A DNA stretch of 64,000 nt from Bradyrhizobium australiense (GCF_013114825.1 NZ_JAAVLX010000003.1:310001-374000); one strand, 5' to 3'. Shown: positions 33,134-41,996, counted from the stretch's first letter. The notes: generated by a model from the letters alone, not told the origin. Program-made: numbers and translations.

Positions 33134-34831
33134 ATGCGTAACCTCTCCGTCTATCAGCGGTTTGCGATGGTCATTGCGGCGCTCACGATCGTGCTCGTGG
33201 CCGTCTCCGCGTTGCAGATCCTGGTGCTGCGCGATGCGGTCCTGGCCGAGCGGCGCACCACGGTTCGCGATCTTGTCGAGGCCGCGACGAAGGTACTTGC
33301 CCACCATGAGGGCGAGGCCAAGGCCGGCAAGATCGAACCGGATAAGGCGCGCCAGATGGCCTTTGCTTCGATCAGCGCCATGCGCTGGGGCGAATACTCG
33401 GACTATATCGGCGTGTACGGCACGGGAAGCGCCGACGCCGGCGTCACCTACGTGCACGCCAATCCGAAATACATCAACGTCAACCGCTGGGAGTTCAAGG
33501 ACAAGAGCGGCAAGCTGTTGATCCAGGACATCGTGCGGACCGCGCGCGCCGGCGGCGGCTTTGTCGAATATCTCGCGCCCCGCTCGGCCGGTGGCGCCGA
33601 ACTCCGCAAGGTCTCCTATGTCGGGTCCTTTGGCGCCGGCGACAAGCTTCTCGCGATCCAGGCCGGCGCCTATGTCGACGATATCGACGCGGTCGTCTTC
33701 AATCGGATGATCTGGGCCGGGACCGCCGGACTGGCCGGGCTGGCAATTGCGGCCTTCGTGGCATTCTGGCTCGGCCGGGGCCTTGTCGTTCCGCTCAACA
33801 AGACCTGCTCGGCCATGGACCAACTGGCCAAGGGCAATCTTGCGGCCGAGATTCCGTTCGTCGACCGGACCAACGAGATCGGCCGGATTGCGCGAAGCCT
33901 GCAGGTCTTCAAGGATCATCTGGTCGAAACCACGCGGCTACGCACCGAACAGGAAACGATGAAGGCGCGTTCCGCCGAGGAGCGGCAAGCGGTTCTGTCT
34001 CGCATCGCCGACGAATTCGAGCGCAGCATCGGCGGGGTGATCCGGGGCACCGCCAGCGCCGCCGACGAGCTGCAGAATTCTGCTTCGTCGATGTCCACGA
34101 TTGCGGTGGGAACGACGGATCAGAGCGCGAAGGTCGCGGCCGCCGCCGAGCAGACGGCGTCGAACGTCCAGACTGTTGCGGCCTCGGCGGAGGAGCTGTC
34201 ATCCTCGATCCAGGAGATCGCGCGGCAGGTCACCCAATCTTCGTCAATTGCCCAGAATGCGGTCGGCCAGGCCAACCGAACCGAGGCCATGGTCGGCCGC
34301 CTGGTCGAGGCCTCGCAGAAGATCGGCGAGGTTATGGCGCTGATCCAGACCATCGCGGGCCAGACGAATTTGCTGGCCTTGAACGCGACCATCGAGGCTG
34401 CCCGGGCCGGCGAGGCCGGCAGAGGATTCGCCGTCGTGGCCAACGAGGTCAAGGCGCTGTCGTCGCAGACTGCCAAGGCTACCGACGAAATCACCAGCCA
34501 GATCCAGGAAATTCGCGATGCAACCGGCTCGACGGTCAACGCGATCCGCGAGATCGGCACGACGATCGGGCAGATGAACGAAATCACCGGCTCCATTGCT
34601 GCCGCCGTCGAAGAGCAGGGCGCTGCCACCAACGAGATTGCCCGCAGCGTGCAGCAGGCGGCGCAAGGCGCCCAAGAGGTGATGCAAAACATCACGGGCG
34701 TGCGCGAGGCGTCGAGCAAGGTCGACGCTGCCGCGAGCCTCGTCCTTAATGCCGCCGGTCAGCTCACGTCGCAATCCGAGCAGCTCAAAACTGAAACCGG
34801 CAAATTCCTCGGCAATATCCGCGCGGCGTGA
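33134..34831 (+). CDS. Methyl-accepting chemotaxis protein with Cache sensor
   Basis: 565 residues. TM1 at about 9-30; periplasmic single-Cache domain about 35-185 with [12 protein letters not shown] and [23 protein letters not shown]2 about 195-215; HAMP about 217-270; cytoplasmic signalling hairpin from about 300. The highly conserved tip is [32 protein letters not shown]. The ATG at 33134 is the start supported by TM1 position; a 39-codon extension upstream is not helix-compatible. The Cache type suggests an organic-acid or amine ligand. No CheW/CheA gene is adjacent. Confidence 0.93.
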   Translation: MRNLSVYQRFAMVIAALTIVLVAVSALQILVLRDAVLAERRTTVRDLVEAATKVLAHHEGEAKAGKIEPDKARQMAFASISAMRWGEYSDYIGVYGTGSADAGVTYVHANPKYINVNRWEFKDKSGKLLIQDIVRTARAGGGFVEYLAPRSAGGAELRKVSYVGSFGAGDKLLAIQAGAYVDDIDAVVFNRMIWAGTAGLAGLAIAAFVAFWLGRGLVVPLNKTCSAMDQLAKGNLAAEIPFVDRTNEIGRIARSLQVFKDHLVETTRLRTEQETMKARSAEERQAVLSRIADEFERSIGGVIRGTASAADELQNSASSMSTIAVGTTDQSAKVAAAAEQTASNVQTVAASAEELSSSIQEIARQVTQSSSIAQNAVGQANRTEAMVGRLVEASQKIGEVMALIQTIAGQTNLLALNATIEAARAGEAGRGFAVVANEVKALSSQTAKATDEITSQIQEIRDATGSTVNAIREIGTTIGQMNEITGSIAAAVEEQGAATNEIARSVQQAAQGAQEVMQNITGVREASSKVDAAASLVLNAAGQLTSQSEQLKTETGKFLGNIRAA

Positions 34832-34851
34832 TGGTCCAGCACAAAATTCAT

Positions 34852-34942
34852 CGTCATGCCCGGCCTTGTTGCCGGGCATCCACGGCTTCACATTTTCAGC
34901 AGAAAAGAACGTGGATGGCCGGGACAAGCCCGGCCATGACGG
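34852..34942. repeat. Dispersed hairpin repeat ('cgtcatgcccggcc...ggccatgacgg')
   Basis: CGTCATGCCCGGCC at the left pairs with GCCCGGCCATGACGG at the right, with internal GTTGCCGGGC and GGATGGCCGGG. It lies between the convergent chemoreceptor and barrel genes, where it can act as a bidirectional terminator. Confidence 0.7.
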
Positions 34943-34963
34943 ACAACATAGCAATCCAGGCGT

Positions 34964-36112
34964 TCAATTCAGCCGCGCGCCGATACCCGTAAGCACGCGA
35001 TAATCGGGCTTGGACTGAATGCCGTTGTGCTGGTTGATGACCGGCACGCCGACCGAGACGAAGCCCGAGAAGCGATCGAAGCCGACGCGCACGCCGGGCG
35101 AGAGATAGACGGTGGTGCCGCCCGAATTGGGGTCCGGAATCCCGGCGATGCGTTGCTTGTCGTGCCACTCGCCATTGAGCTCGAGAACGAGGTCGAGCGT
35201 GTAGGGCGTCTTCATCATGTCGCTGTGGTCGTGATTGGCATGATAGAGACAATGCTCCTGTAGCTGGTTTCGCGGCTGCATGCAGTACTCGTGCAGCTCC
35301 ACCTCTTTCGCCGAGCCGGTGGCGCCGACCAGGCGATATGACACGGCGGTGCCGAACAGGAAGCGGTCGCCCAGATTGGTGTTCTGGGTGCCCGTGCTGA
35401 TCAGGTAATAGAGGCCGCTCACGTCGAACGACCAGCGGCCCGAGCGCTTGGTGAAGGCGGCGCCGAACAGGCCGTCCCACGAACCCGAGCCCGGCTGAAA
35501 TTCGGCCTCGAACAGTTGGCCGGCGGCGTCGCGCCGGTCGGTGCTGCCGGTCGGCGCCTTGAAGCCGAACAGCACGGCGGCCGACGTGCCGCTCTGGGCG
35601 TTGTTGTGGAAACGATATTGCCCGAGCATGGTGACGTCGCCGAAGCCTGCCGAATTGCCGCGCCGGTTGACGCCGTCGGAGCTCATCAGGCCGCTCATGT
35701 CGCTCGCATTCATCATGCCCATATGGCCGCCGCTCAGCATGTCCTCCCCGGGCTCACGGATGTCCGAGCGGCGGACGCCGGCAGCGCGAACGGCAACGGT
35801 CAGGTCGTTGGTGATGCCGTAGGCGACCGAAAGCGAGACGCTGTCGATCGAGCGGATCGAATGCGCGTGCGTGCCCCGGCTTGCCGCGGCGAGCAGGTCG
35901 GCATCGCTGAGCTGGCCCAGTCTGATGAACTCGTAGCGGATCGATGCGGCGATCAGTCCTTCGGAAAGCGTGTCGGCCGAGATGGTGTTGATAGGCCCGC
36001 CGCTGCCGGTATTGCCTCCGCCGCCGGGATGATGTGCCTCGGCGGGAGCCGCGAGAAAAAGCATCATGGATGAAAAGAAGCCGGCCGCAGGCCGTCTAAG
36101 ATCCGCACACAC
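34964..36112 (-). CDS. His/Met-rich outer-membrane beta-barrel protein, probable metal-linked transporter
   Basis: 382 residues. N-terminal signal region ending ...PAEA then HHPGGGGNTG. The mature protein alternates short strands (SLSVAYGITNDLTVAVRAAG, GDVTMLGQYRFH, VSYRLVG) and ends in LN after YRVLTGIGAR, like outer-membrane barrels of the phenol-degradation MetA/transporter group. A Met/His-rich loop (EDMLSGGHMGMMNASDMSGLM, about residues 123-143) and HANHDHSDMM suggest Cu/Ag contacts. Start at 36112 follows AGGGGGCG. It is divergent from a PCu(A)C-fold gene, supporting a copper context. Exact transport activity is inferred. Confidence 0.7.
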   Translation of the reverse strand: MCADLRRPAAGFFSSMMLFLAAPAEAHHPGGGGNTGSGGPINTISADTLSEGLIAASIRYEFIRLGQLSDADLLAAASRGTHAHSIRSIDSVSLSVAYGITNDLTVAVRAAGVRRSDIREPGEDMLSGGHMGMMNASDMSGLMSSDGVNRRGNSAGFGDVTMLGQYRFHNNAQSGTSAAVLFGFKAPTGSTDRRDAAGQLFEAEFQPGSGSWDGLFGAAFTKRSGRWSFDVSGLYYLISTGTQNTNLGDRFLFGTAVSYRLVGATGSAKEVELHEYCMQPRNQLQEHCLYHANHDHSDMMKTPYTLDLVLELNGEWHDKQRIAGIPDPNSGGTTVYLSPGVRVGFDRFSGFVSVGVPVINQHNGIQSKPDYRVLTGIGARLN

Positions 36113-36324
36113 ATACGCCCCCTGTACTTACTGTTTGGCGATTAGCCATTGCAATCGGGCGCGAGATTGACTGGATCGTGGGAGAAGCGCGGCTTGCTCG
36201 CGACGGAAGCGAAGCGGAAAGGCGAACACGTCATCGCGGGCGCGGCATCTGCATGGCTGTCGCGTGTTGGACGAAGGGCGAAAACGGCGCGGGCCGCTTG
36301 CCGGTTGTATATTCGATTTCTTTC

Positions 36325-36393
36325 GCGTTGCAACGCAGCGGCCGCAATCACGTCCGGCGCCAGCCGCAATCACGGCGAGCACCAGCCGTAATC
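36325..36393. promoter_or_regulatory. Palindrome plus three 22-bp-spaced direct repeats upstream of the PCu(A)C gene
   Basis: GCGTTGCAACGC (36325-36336, perfect palindrome) is followed by GCCGCAATC at 36341, GCCGCAATC at 36363 and GCCGTAATC at 36385. The exact 22-bp period, about two helical turns, suggests a regulator array in the divergent barrel/PCu(A)C promoter region. The remainder of the 340-bp gap shows nothing. Confidence 0.5.
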
Positions 36394-36452
36394 GCGTCTG
36401 AATGCTTCTCTACATGCCTTGTCTGTCCAGCGCGCATCGGAGTAGGACAATT

Positions 36453-36971
36453 ATGACAACCGTCGTCAGAGATATCTTTGTGTTTGTCACAGCGACCATT
36501 TTTGTCGCCGCGAGTTTGCTCATTGCGAGCGGCGCCGGCGCGCACGAGTACAAGGTCGGCGCGCTCGACATCGGTCATCCCTGGTCGCGGCCGACCCCGA
36601 AGGACGCCAACATCGCAGGCGGCTATCTCACCATCACCAACAAGGGAAAGACCGCGGATCGCCTGATCGGAGGCACGTCGCCCGCGGCGAGCCAGATCGA
36701 GGTGCACGAGGTGGTCGATGTGGACGGTATGGCGAAGACGCGCCCGCTGGCGAACGGTCTCGAGATCAAGCCCGGCAAGACCGTGGAGCTCAAGCCCGGC
36801 GCCTATCGCATCCTGCTGATGGGCCTCAAGGAGCCATTCCTGGTTGGCCAGAAGGTCAAGGGCACGCTGGTGTTCGAGAAGGCCGGACCTGTCGACATCA
36901 TTTACAACGTCGAGGAAAACGCCGGAGCCGCCGTCAGCGGCGTCAATGGTGTCGCGCACAAGCACCATTAG
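36453..36971 (+). CDS. Copper chaperone PCu(A)C-fold protein with degenerate copper site
   Basis: 172 residues. A signal/anchor helix (IFVFVTATIFVAASLLIASG, cleavage after AGA) precedes the periplasmic PCu(A)C cupredoxin-like fold: HPWSRPTPKDANIAGGYLTI, then IEVHEVVDVDGM and PLANGLEIKPGKTVELKPGAYRILLMGL. Of the canonical H(M)X10M...HxM ligands only the first His is kept; the distal HxM position reads R-I-L. A C-terminal HKHH may give an alternative site. Start at 36453 follows GGAGTAGGA. Probably periplasmic metal handling, but not standard Cu(I) delivery to CuA. Confidence 0.85.
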   Translation: MTTVVRDIFVFVTATIFVAASLLIASGAGAHEYKVGALDIGHPWSRPTPKDANIAGGYLTITNKGKTADRLIGGTSPAASQIEVHEVVDVDGMAKTRPLANGLEIKPGKTVELKPGAYRILLMGLKEPFLVGQKVKGTLVFEKAGPVDIIYNVEENAGAAVSGVNGVAHKHH

Positions 36972-37131
36972 GGTGTGGCTTCATATTCGGTCGGGTGAGA
37001 CGTCACGGGTACGTCCCCTCCTTGACTGCCGAACATGCGCGCAAGAGATCGCGCGACATCCGCGAAGCTGCGGGCTTCGCCGACTGTCCTCCCACTGGGC
37101 TAGCGGCGAGGCTGGCTGAACCGTCATCGCC

Positions 37132-37536
37132 ATGAGCGATGGCCGCAGTCTAACTCATTATTTTCAGATCGAGCGAATGTCAGGCATCACCGCCACCACG
37201 CCACGTCCATCGCAAGGAGCGCGGGCACGATCAGCGTCCGTCGCCGCGGTCTTGTCTGTGTCGCTTCTCGGCCTCGGGCTGGCTTACCTTGCCTGCACCC
37301 TGCTGATTCCGGCACTCGGGCGCGAGGGCGGCGATGCGTTCGTTGTTTCTGCCGACGATCGTCTGCAGGGGATTATCTGTTCGAGTGGCATTTCTTCGGC
37401 CTCGCCGCAACAGCGCGCATGGGCGACGAGTGATGCGGTCGAGCTTACGGACGCCGACGCACCCCTCCCGTCCCTTGAGCGCCCGCCGTCAACCGTCCGG
37501 AAACCACGCGCGCTCTCTTCCAGTCCCGCTAACTAA
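37132..37536 (+). CDS. Possible hypothetical protein with one TM helix
   Basis: 134 residues, or 119 from the ATG at 37177. One TM segment (VAAVLSVSLLGLGLAYLACTLLIPAL). The remainder is low-complexity Ser/Pro/Arg. No recognised family and no clear ribosome site. It may be genuine because it precedes another small gene on the same strand by 57 bp, but coding status is doubtful. Confidence 0.35.
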   Translation: MSDGRSLTHYFQIERMSGITATTPRPSQGARARSASVAAVLSVSLLGLGLAYLACTLLIPALGREGGDAFVVSADDRLQGIICSSGISSASPQQRAWATSDAVELTDADAPLPSLERPPSTVRKPRALSSSPAN

Positions 37537-37593
37537 TCGAAAATCGTTCTGCCGCAAGTTCGTGGCCGGGGAAAGGAATGGGGAGATCCGAAC

Positions 37594-37818
37594 ATGAACG
37601 GCCTGGCCATCATGGAAAACGTTCGCCGATACCGCACAATCGCGTCATTGTGCCGCCAAACCGCAGCGTTCCGGCCGCTTCATAGCGGTTCTCTGCTGGC
37701 GCAAGCAAGGGAATGGGAGCATCGCGCCGTCGCGGAGCTGGAGGCCTATTTTGAAGCCTTCTGTCAGGCGGCTTCCGGCCATACGCCAACCCACGCCGCA
37801 CGCTGTGCCGTGAACTGA
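37594..37818 (+). CDS. Small conserved Bradyrhizobium-type protein, unknown
   Basis: A 74-residue soluble helical protein: ENVRRYRTIASLCRQTAAF, then SLLAQAREWEHRAVAELEAYFE. I recall this sequence type as a recurrent small protein family in Bradyrhizobium with no known function. GGGGAG upstream of the ATG supports translation. Confidence 0.65.
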   Translation: MNGLAIMENVRRYRTIASLCRQTAAFRPLHSGSLLAQAREWEHRAVAELEAYFEAFCQAASGHTPTHAARCAVN

Positions 37819-37865
37819 CGGCGGGCGCGCCCAAAAAGGGGGCGCCGCAAGGCCCGGGCTATACA

Positions 37866-38402
37866 TCAGATCGCGGCCGCTATCAGTCCGACCCGCATAT
37901 CCCTGGCGATATAGACGCAGGTGTCGTCGGCAAAGACACGGCCGTTCGCAATTGCAACAGCCAGTTTGCCGCGCCGGACGTGGCGCATACTGACATCGTA
38001 CCGCACGCGCTTGACGTCTGGCTTGATGTCGCCTCGCAATTTCACCTCGCCGACGCCGACCGCGCGGCCTTTGCCCGGCGAGCCCGACCAGCCGAGCCAG
38101 TAGCCGATGATCTGCCACATGGCGTCCAGACCGAGGCACCCCGGCATCACCGGATCGCCCCGAAAATGACAGTCAAAAAACCAGAGGTCCGGCGCGATAT
38201 CGAGCTCGACGATGACATGGCCCTTGCCGAATTCGCCGCCGTCAATGCTGATCTCGATAATCCGGTCCATCATCAGCATCCGCGGACCCGGGAGCTGCGC
38301 ATTGCCCGGGCCGAAATAGCCGCCTTCGCTCGACTTGAGCAGATCCTCCCTTGTGTAGGACGATTGCGGAGCGTGAAAGTCGCGCGGGTCGGACACGGCC
38401 AT
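37866..38402 (-). CDS. fabA: 3-hydroxydecanoyl-ACP dehydratase/isomerase
   Basis: A 178-residue hotdog-fold enzyme that dehydrates 3-hydroxydecanoyl-ACP and isomerises trans-2 to cis-3-decenoyl-ACP, the branch point for unsaturated fatty acids. Catalytic His79 and Asp93 lie in WFFDCHFRGDPVMPGCLGLDAMWQ. The ATG at 38402 is one base after the stop of the upstream tetR and follows AGAGGTG. The operon is likely controlled from the 20-bp palindrome at 39062-39081. FabB, its usual partner, is not adjacent. The upstream regulator carries a frameshift. Confidence 0.96.
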   Translation of the reverse strand: MAVSDPRDFHAPQSSYTREDLLKSSEGGYFGPGNAQLPGPRMLMMDRIIEISIDGGEFGKGHVIVELDIAPDLWFFDCHFRGDPVMPGCLGLDAMWQIIGYWLGWSGSPGKGRAVGVGEVKLRGDIKPDVKRVRYDVSMRHVRRGKLAVAIANGRVFADDTCVYIARDMRVGLIAAAI

Positions 38403-38403
38403 G

Positions 38404-39046
38404 TCACCTCTGACGATATTTGCCGAGCGGCTGCTGAACGTTCACGGCCGCCGTTTCGGCGCCGGAGCCGTGCGCCAGGCGCAGGGCGCCGGCCATAAAG
38501 GTCCAGATTTCATCCGTGAGTTTGCCGGGATTGGGTCGCTGTTTGCTCGTTAACGCGCCAATCAGGGCCTGGCGAACTCCGCCGATCATGAGCGCAATGG
38601 TGAGATGAGGATTGATGGGATCGGGAACGATGCCGTCGCGCTGGGCTGCCTGCAGCATCAGCGCGCCGGCGGCAAGCTGCCGTTTGGTGAAGGCGGTCTC
38701 GACATCCAGGACTTCGGGCGCGCGGCTCAACGCCCCGATGACGAGCGGCGCGAACGGATGGTTGTAGTAGAAGGCGACATAGGCGGCTATTCGCCTCTTT
38801 TCTCTCCGCCCAGCCTTCCGCATGCGACTTGAACCCTTCGAACGCCACCTCGTCGAGCCGGCTGTAGAAGGCTTCGACGACGGCGGCGATCAGGCCGGCT
38901 TTCGATCCGAAGCGGTGATAGGCCAGTCCCACCGAAACCTGCGCCCGTTTCGCCACCGCCTGCATTTCCAGATGCCCATGGCTGCGGATCAGCTCCTTTT
39001 CGGCCGCCCGGAGCAATCTCTCGCGTGTTCCGATCGTGGTCGTCAT
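38404..39046 (-). pseudogene. TetR family regulator upstream of fabA, frameshifted
   Basis: Two overlapping frames together make one TetR protein of about 213 residues. The N-terminal frame starts at 39046: TRERLLRAAEKELIRSHGHLEM, VAKRAQVSVGLAYHRFGSKAGLIAAVVEAF, through AEGWAERK. It then runs into non-TetR sequence. The C-terminal frame resumes at RRIAAYVAFYYNHPFAPLVIG and ends at 38404. Removing one A from the AAAA run (plus-strand TTTT 38798-38801) joins the frames exactly. Either a recent loss of the repressor or a sequencing error in a homopolymer. Its operator and tight linkage to fabA are intact. Confidence 0.85.
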
Positions 39047-39061
39047 CCAGAAGTCCAGTCT

Positions 39062-39081
39062 TTGAATTGAATTCAATTCAA
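39062..39081. promoter_or_regulatory. Perfect 20-bp palindrome, operator of the tetR-fabA operon
   Basis: TTGAATTGAA/TTCAATTCAA with no spacer, 15 bp upstream of the tetR ATG. The form and size fit a TetR-family fatty-acid regulator site, so the operon would be autoregulated. Confidence 0.75.
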
Positions 39082-39231
39082 CTTCGGTTTTCCAGGCTCG
39101 GCTCAAGTCCGATGAGCGATCTGCGACTAGCTGCGATTCTTCACCACTAGGTTTGCCCTCGAAGCGCGGTGTCGTATCGGGAGATCAGGCAATCGGCGAG
39201 CCAGGCCGGGCCGGAGCGAAAATGGTTCGCT

Positions 39232-39624
39232 TCACTGCAGCGAGAGCATTCCGACAAGCGCGGCGAGACCAAAACCTCCCATCACAGCGAGGGTCAGGAT
39301 TATGCCGATGGCTCGGCCGACGCCCCAATCGGAGCGCATCAAGGTCGCGAAATGTATCAATCGGCTCGCAAGCAGTACAACACCGCCGCCCCAGAGCAAC
39401 CACTGCGCCGCGCCGGCCAGCTCGGCGGCAGCCATGGCGAGCAGGCCCATCGGTACGGTCTCGGTGAAATTTCCGTGCGCCCGCATGCGACGCATGAGCG
39501 TCTTGTCACCTCCATCAAGGAACGGAATGCGGGTCTGGAAGCGGCGGTATCCGACCATGCCGGTGATCGGAAGCTGCATCACCGCGAAGATGCCGATAAA
39601 AAAGGGTGTAACGGTCAACGTCAT
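39232..39624 (-). CDS. MAPEG family membrane protein
   Basis: 130 residues with four predicted TM helices. The MAPEG signature appears as MRRMRAHGNFTETVPMGLLAMAAAELAG, with the conserved Arg/Asn/Glu of the glutathione-binding loop (RAHGNFTE). Family members are glutathione S-transferases/peroxidases in eicosanoid and xenobiotic metabolism; bacterial roles are mostly unknown. GAGGGACG precedes the ATG at 39624. Confidence 0.88.
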   Translation of the reverse strand: MTLTVTPFFIGIFAVMQLPITGMVGYRRFQTRIPFLDGGDKTLMRRMRAHGNFTETVPMGLLAMAAAELAGAAQWLLWGGGVVLLASRLIHFATLMRSDWGVGRAIGIILTLAVMGGFGLAALVGMLSLQ

Positions 39625-39658
39625 GGATCGTCCCTCGGCTGGGCCCGGGTTGCGAGCA

Positions 39659-40059
39659 TTACACGATCTTCATTCCTTCCGGAGGCTTCAGCTCGCCCGT
39701 CGTCTGATAAAACCAGATCGTGTATCCATACGGGTCCATTACCTTGAATGTACTGTCGCCCCACCATTGGTGATGTTCACTCTCTTCTTCTGCAGTTGCC
39801 GGAAATACACTTCGACGTCGCTGACTTCGAGGTAGATCTCGACCAGCCGTTGTGACTGATCGGCCAGGAGCGCTGGTGCCCGCGCGAACATGATGCGCGC
39901 CCCGTCCTTGACGACCGTGACGAAATCGAATTCGCCGTCCTTGCCGACCACGCCCATCACGTGATCGAAGCCGAGCTTCTCCACGTAGAAGTTGCGCTCC
40001 GTATCGACCGACTCGACCGTGATGATGGGCATGACGGCTCCTGGCGCGATCTTTTTCAT
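39659..40059 (-). pseudogene. VOC family protein, frameshifted near the C-terminus
   Basis: From the ATG at 40059 (after GGAGAGAG) the frame reads MKKIAPGAVMPIITVESVDTE...KKRVNITN, the first three quarters of a VOC protein, then leaves the family. The other frame supplies QWWGDSTFKVMDPYGYTIWFYQTTGE, the standard VOC C-terminal strand and metal region, to the stop at 39659. Adding one base near 39763-39770 restores a 133-residue protein. The intact product would resemble the glyoxalase/dioxygenase fold. Real decay or assembly error cannot be separated from sequence alone. Confidence 0.75.
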
Positions 40060-40123
40060 AGCACTCTCTCCTCTCCGATGACGTTGCCTTGCAGTCATTC
40101 TGATACTGCCGCGCGCGTTTCAA

Positions 40124-40139
40124 CTACTGATGGTAGTAG
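40124..40139. promoter_or_regulatory. Short inverted repeat in the VOC/TrmB-like divergent promoter
   Basis: CTACT-gatggt-AGTAG, 11 bp before the regulator ATG. Possible operator of the divergent regulator. The arms are short. Confidence 0.35.
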
Positions 40140-40149
40140 ATAACTCTCC

Positions 40150-40995
40150 ATGCGCATCCCGGACTCAGAGCTTCTTGAGGAGATCGGCCTGACGCTCTAT
40201 GAGCGCAAAGCCATTGCCGCGCTTATGGTTCTGGGCGTTGCCGACGCCGCCAGCATCTGCCGGCAAGGCGCCATACCGACGTCGAAAATCTACCGCGCCA
40301 TGGAGAAGCTGGCTCAGCTTGGACTGGCGCAGGTTCAGCCGACCCGACCGAAGATGTATGCGGCACTTCCTGTCGGCACGGTCGTCGACCGGGCGGTCGC
40401 ACTTGTTCGCGAGCGTGCCGATCGCTTCTCAGCCGCCGGTGAGGAGCTTCGGCGGTTCCTCACGGCATTGACGGGATCGGTGCGCGGCAGGCACCCGTTC
40501 GTAGATCTCGCCTTGGGCGCCGAAAGTCATGTTAAACGGCACCTGGTCCAACTTGCGGACGCGAATAGCCGAATCCTCTCCTACATGGAATCCGGCGATC
40601 TGGCCGCCATCGAGCAGGCTATCGATGCCGGCTTTCCCATTCTCCGGCGGATTGCGCGCAATGCGGGCGAGCGGATGGTGCGACATCAGGTGTTGTTTGG
40701 GTTCTCGTATCGAACCGCACCGCAATTGCTCGCATTTCTGAAAAGGCATCGTGCCGATATCCGCAATCTCACCGGAATACGTTACTCGGGTGAGGTCGGC
40801 CATCCCTTTCATGTCGTCGACGAGCGCATCGTCATCCTGCCGCTCGACCATCCTTTCATCCCAGAGGGTCGTTTCGCCTCATTGCTGATCCGCGACGAAG
40901 AATTGGCGAAAAACCTGGCCAGTGGTTTCGAGAAGCTCTGGCGCAAGGCGATGCGAAGCCTCCAAGAGGTCAACGCCGATCCCAGGCAGAGCTAG
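40150..40995 (+). CDS. TrmB-like HTH transcriptional regulator
   Basis: 281 residues. The N-terminal winged HTH of the TrmB type covers LLEEIGLTLYERKAIAALMVLGVADAASICRQGAIPTSKIYRAMEKLAQLGL. A long effector domain follows, with IRYSGEVGHPFHVVDERIVILPLDHPFIPEGRFASLLIRDEELA. The TrmB family is archaeal sugar-responsive in its best-known members; bacterial members are little studied. It is divergent from the frameshifted VOC gene, its probable target. Confidence 0.75.
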   Translation: MRIPDSELLEEIGLTLYERKAIAALMVLGVADAASICRQGAIPTSKIYRAMEKLAQLGLAQVQPTRPKMYAALPVGTVVDRAVALVRERADRFSAAGEELRRFLTALTGSVRGRHPFVDLALGAESHVKRHLVQLADANSRILSYMESGDLAAIEQAIDAGFPILRRIARNAGERMVRHQVLFGFSYRTAPQLLAFLKRHRADIRNLTGIRYSGEVGHPFHVVDERIVILPLDHPFIPEGRFASLLIRDEELAKNLASGFEKLWRKAMRSLQEVNADPRQS

Positions 40996-41063
40996 ATGCG
41001 CTGCGTGACTGCCTCCAGCGCAAAAAAGCCGGGTTTTGGCGTGCCGGTTTTGTACCGAAGTGG

Positions 41064-41137
41064 CGCACCCGACACGATTCGAACGTGTGACCTTTGCCTT
41101 CGGAGGGCAACGCTCTATCCAGCTGAGCTACGGGTGC
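41064..41137 (-). tRNA. tRNA-Arg (anticodon CCG)
   Basis: A full cloverleaf folds by eye: acceptor GCACCCG/CGGGTGC, D-stem GCTC/GAGC, anticodon stem TTGCC/GGCAA with loop CTCCGAA (CCG at 34-36), and T-stem ACACG/CGTGT with loop TTCGAAT. Discriminator G; no encoded CCA. It reads the CGG codon, which is frequent in this GC-rich genome. Confidence 0.95.
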
Positions 41138-41208
41138 AACAGGGCTTCATTTAGCCGATTGGCCGGGCAGGGGCAACGGCCCGACGGGAATCGTTTTGGA
41201 GTGTTGCG

Positions 41209-41961
41209 TTAGGTACCTGCGCCGTCCCCGAAACGTTGCCGGTAGGCGCGAATATAGGCCTGCTCCGCCGGTTTGAGATGCCGCCTTGTCAGCATGATCA
41301 ACTCATCGCGGCGCGAATGCCGCAGCGCCTCGATCATGGCAATGTGGTCCTGGCGCGCCTCATTCAGCGCGCCCGGGTTGGCGTAAGCGTAGGAGCGGAT
41401 ACCGGAGACCTTTTGCGCCAGATTTTCGATGGTCTCGATCAGGCAAGCGTTGCCGCATAGTCCGAACAGGGCGCGGTGGAATTGCACATTGCTGTGGAAC
41501 ACCGCCAAGAGGTCGCCGGCGTCCACGGCCTTGCTGTGCTCGCGCTGCACGGCTTCCAGTCGGACGATGTCCGCAGGCGCCACTGGAAACGGCAGAATCC
41601 GCACCGCCATCACCTCGAGTTCCTCGCGAACATTATAGATATCGCTCACCTCACGCGGCTTCAGATCGCGCACGATCGCGCCGCGGTTCGGAATGCGCTC
41701 GACGATGCCGCGCTTTTCGAGCTCGAACAGCGCCAACCGGATGTCGCCGCGATGGGTATCGAAGGCCACGCACAGATCCTGCTCGACCAAGCGCTCGCGT
41801 GGATGGCGCCTGCCGAGCACGACGTCTTCCTCGAGTTTTCTGGCGATCACATGCGCCACCGGCTCGCGCTCATGGGTCGCGGCCGGGGGTAAGGCAGTCC
41901 CGGAAGTTTTCGCAACGTCGCCGCGCGGGGGCGGTCTTTTGGAGGGTTTGGCTGTGGCCAT
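41209..41961 (-). CDS. GntR family regulator with FCD domain
   Basis: 250 residues. A disordered basic N-terminus of about 30 residues precedes the GntR winged HTH ([63 protein letters not shown]). The FCD effector domain follows, with metal-ligand-type [11 protein letters not shown] and [16 protein letters not shown]. It is divergent from the TRAP transporter operon, so it is the likely carboxylate-responsive regulator of it. Confidence 0.92.
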   Translation of the reverse strand: MATAKPSKRPPPRGDVAKTSGTALPPAATHEREPVAHVIARKLEEDVVLGRRHPRERLVEQDLCVAFDTHRGDIRLALFELEKRGIVERIPNRGAIVRDLKPREVSDIYNVREELEVMAVRILPFPVAPADIVRLEAVQREHSKAVDAGDLLAVFHSNVQFHRALFGLCGNACLIETIENLAQKVSGIRSYAYANPGALNEARQDHIAMIEALRHSRRDELIMLTRRHLKPAEQAYIRAYRQRFGDGAGT

Positions 41962-41986
41962 GGCGCCAATCTGCCACCGACGGAAA

Positions 41987-41996
41987 TAGTATACAA
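41987..41996. promoter_or_regulatory. Candidate GntR/FCD operator
   Basis: TAGTATACAA, a near-palindrome with GTATAC core, of the T-N-GTATAC-N-A type bound by many FCD regulators. It lies in the 148-bp divergent region between the GntR gene and dctP. Confidence 0.5.

Noticed and set aside
38404..39046. Programmed ribosomal frameshift in the TetR gene
   Set aside because: The AAAA run is short, there is no slippery heptamer with downstream structure, and TetR proteins are not known to use this; a simple indel is more likely.
41064..41137. tRNA-Arg as an integration site for a genomic island
   Set aside because: No integrase, no duplicated tRNA 3' end and no compositional break seen in the neighbouring genes.
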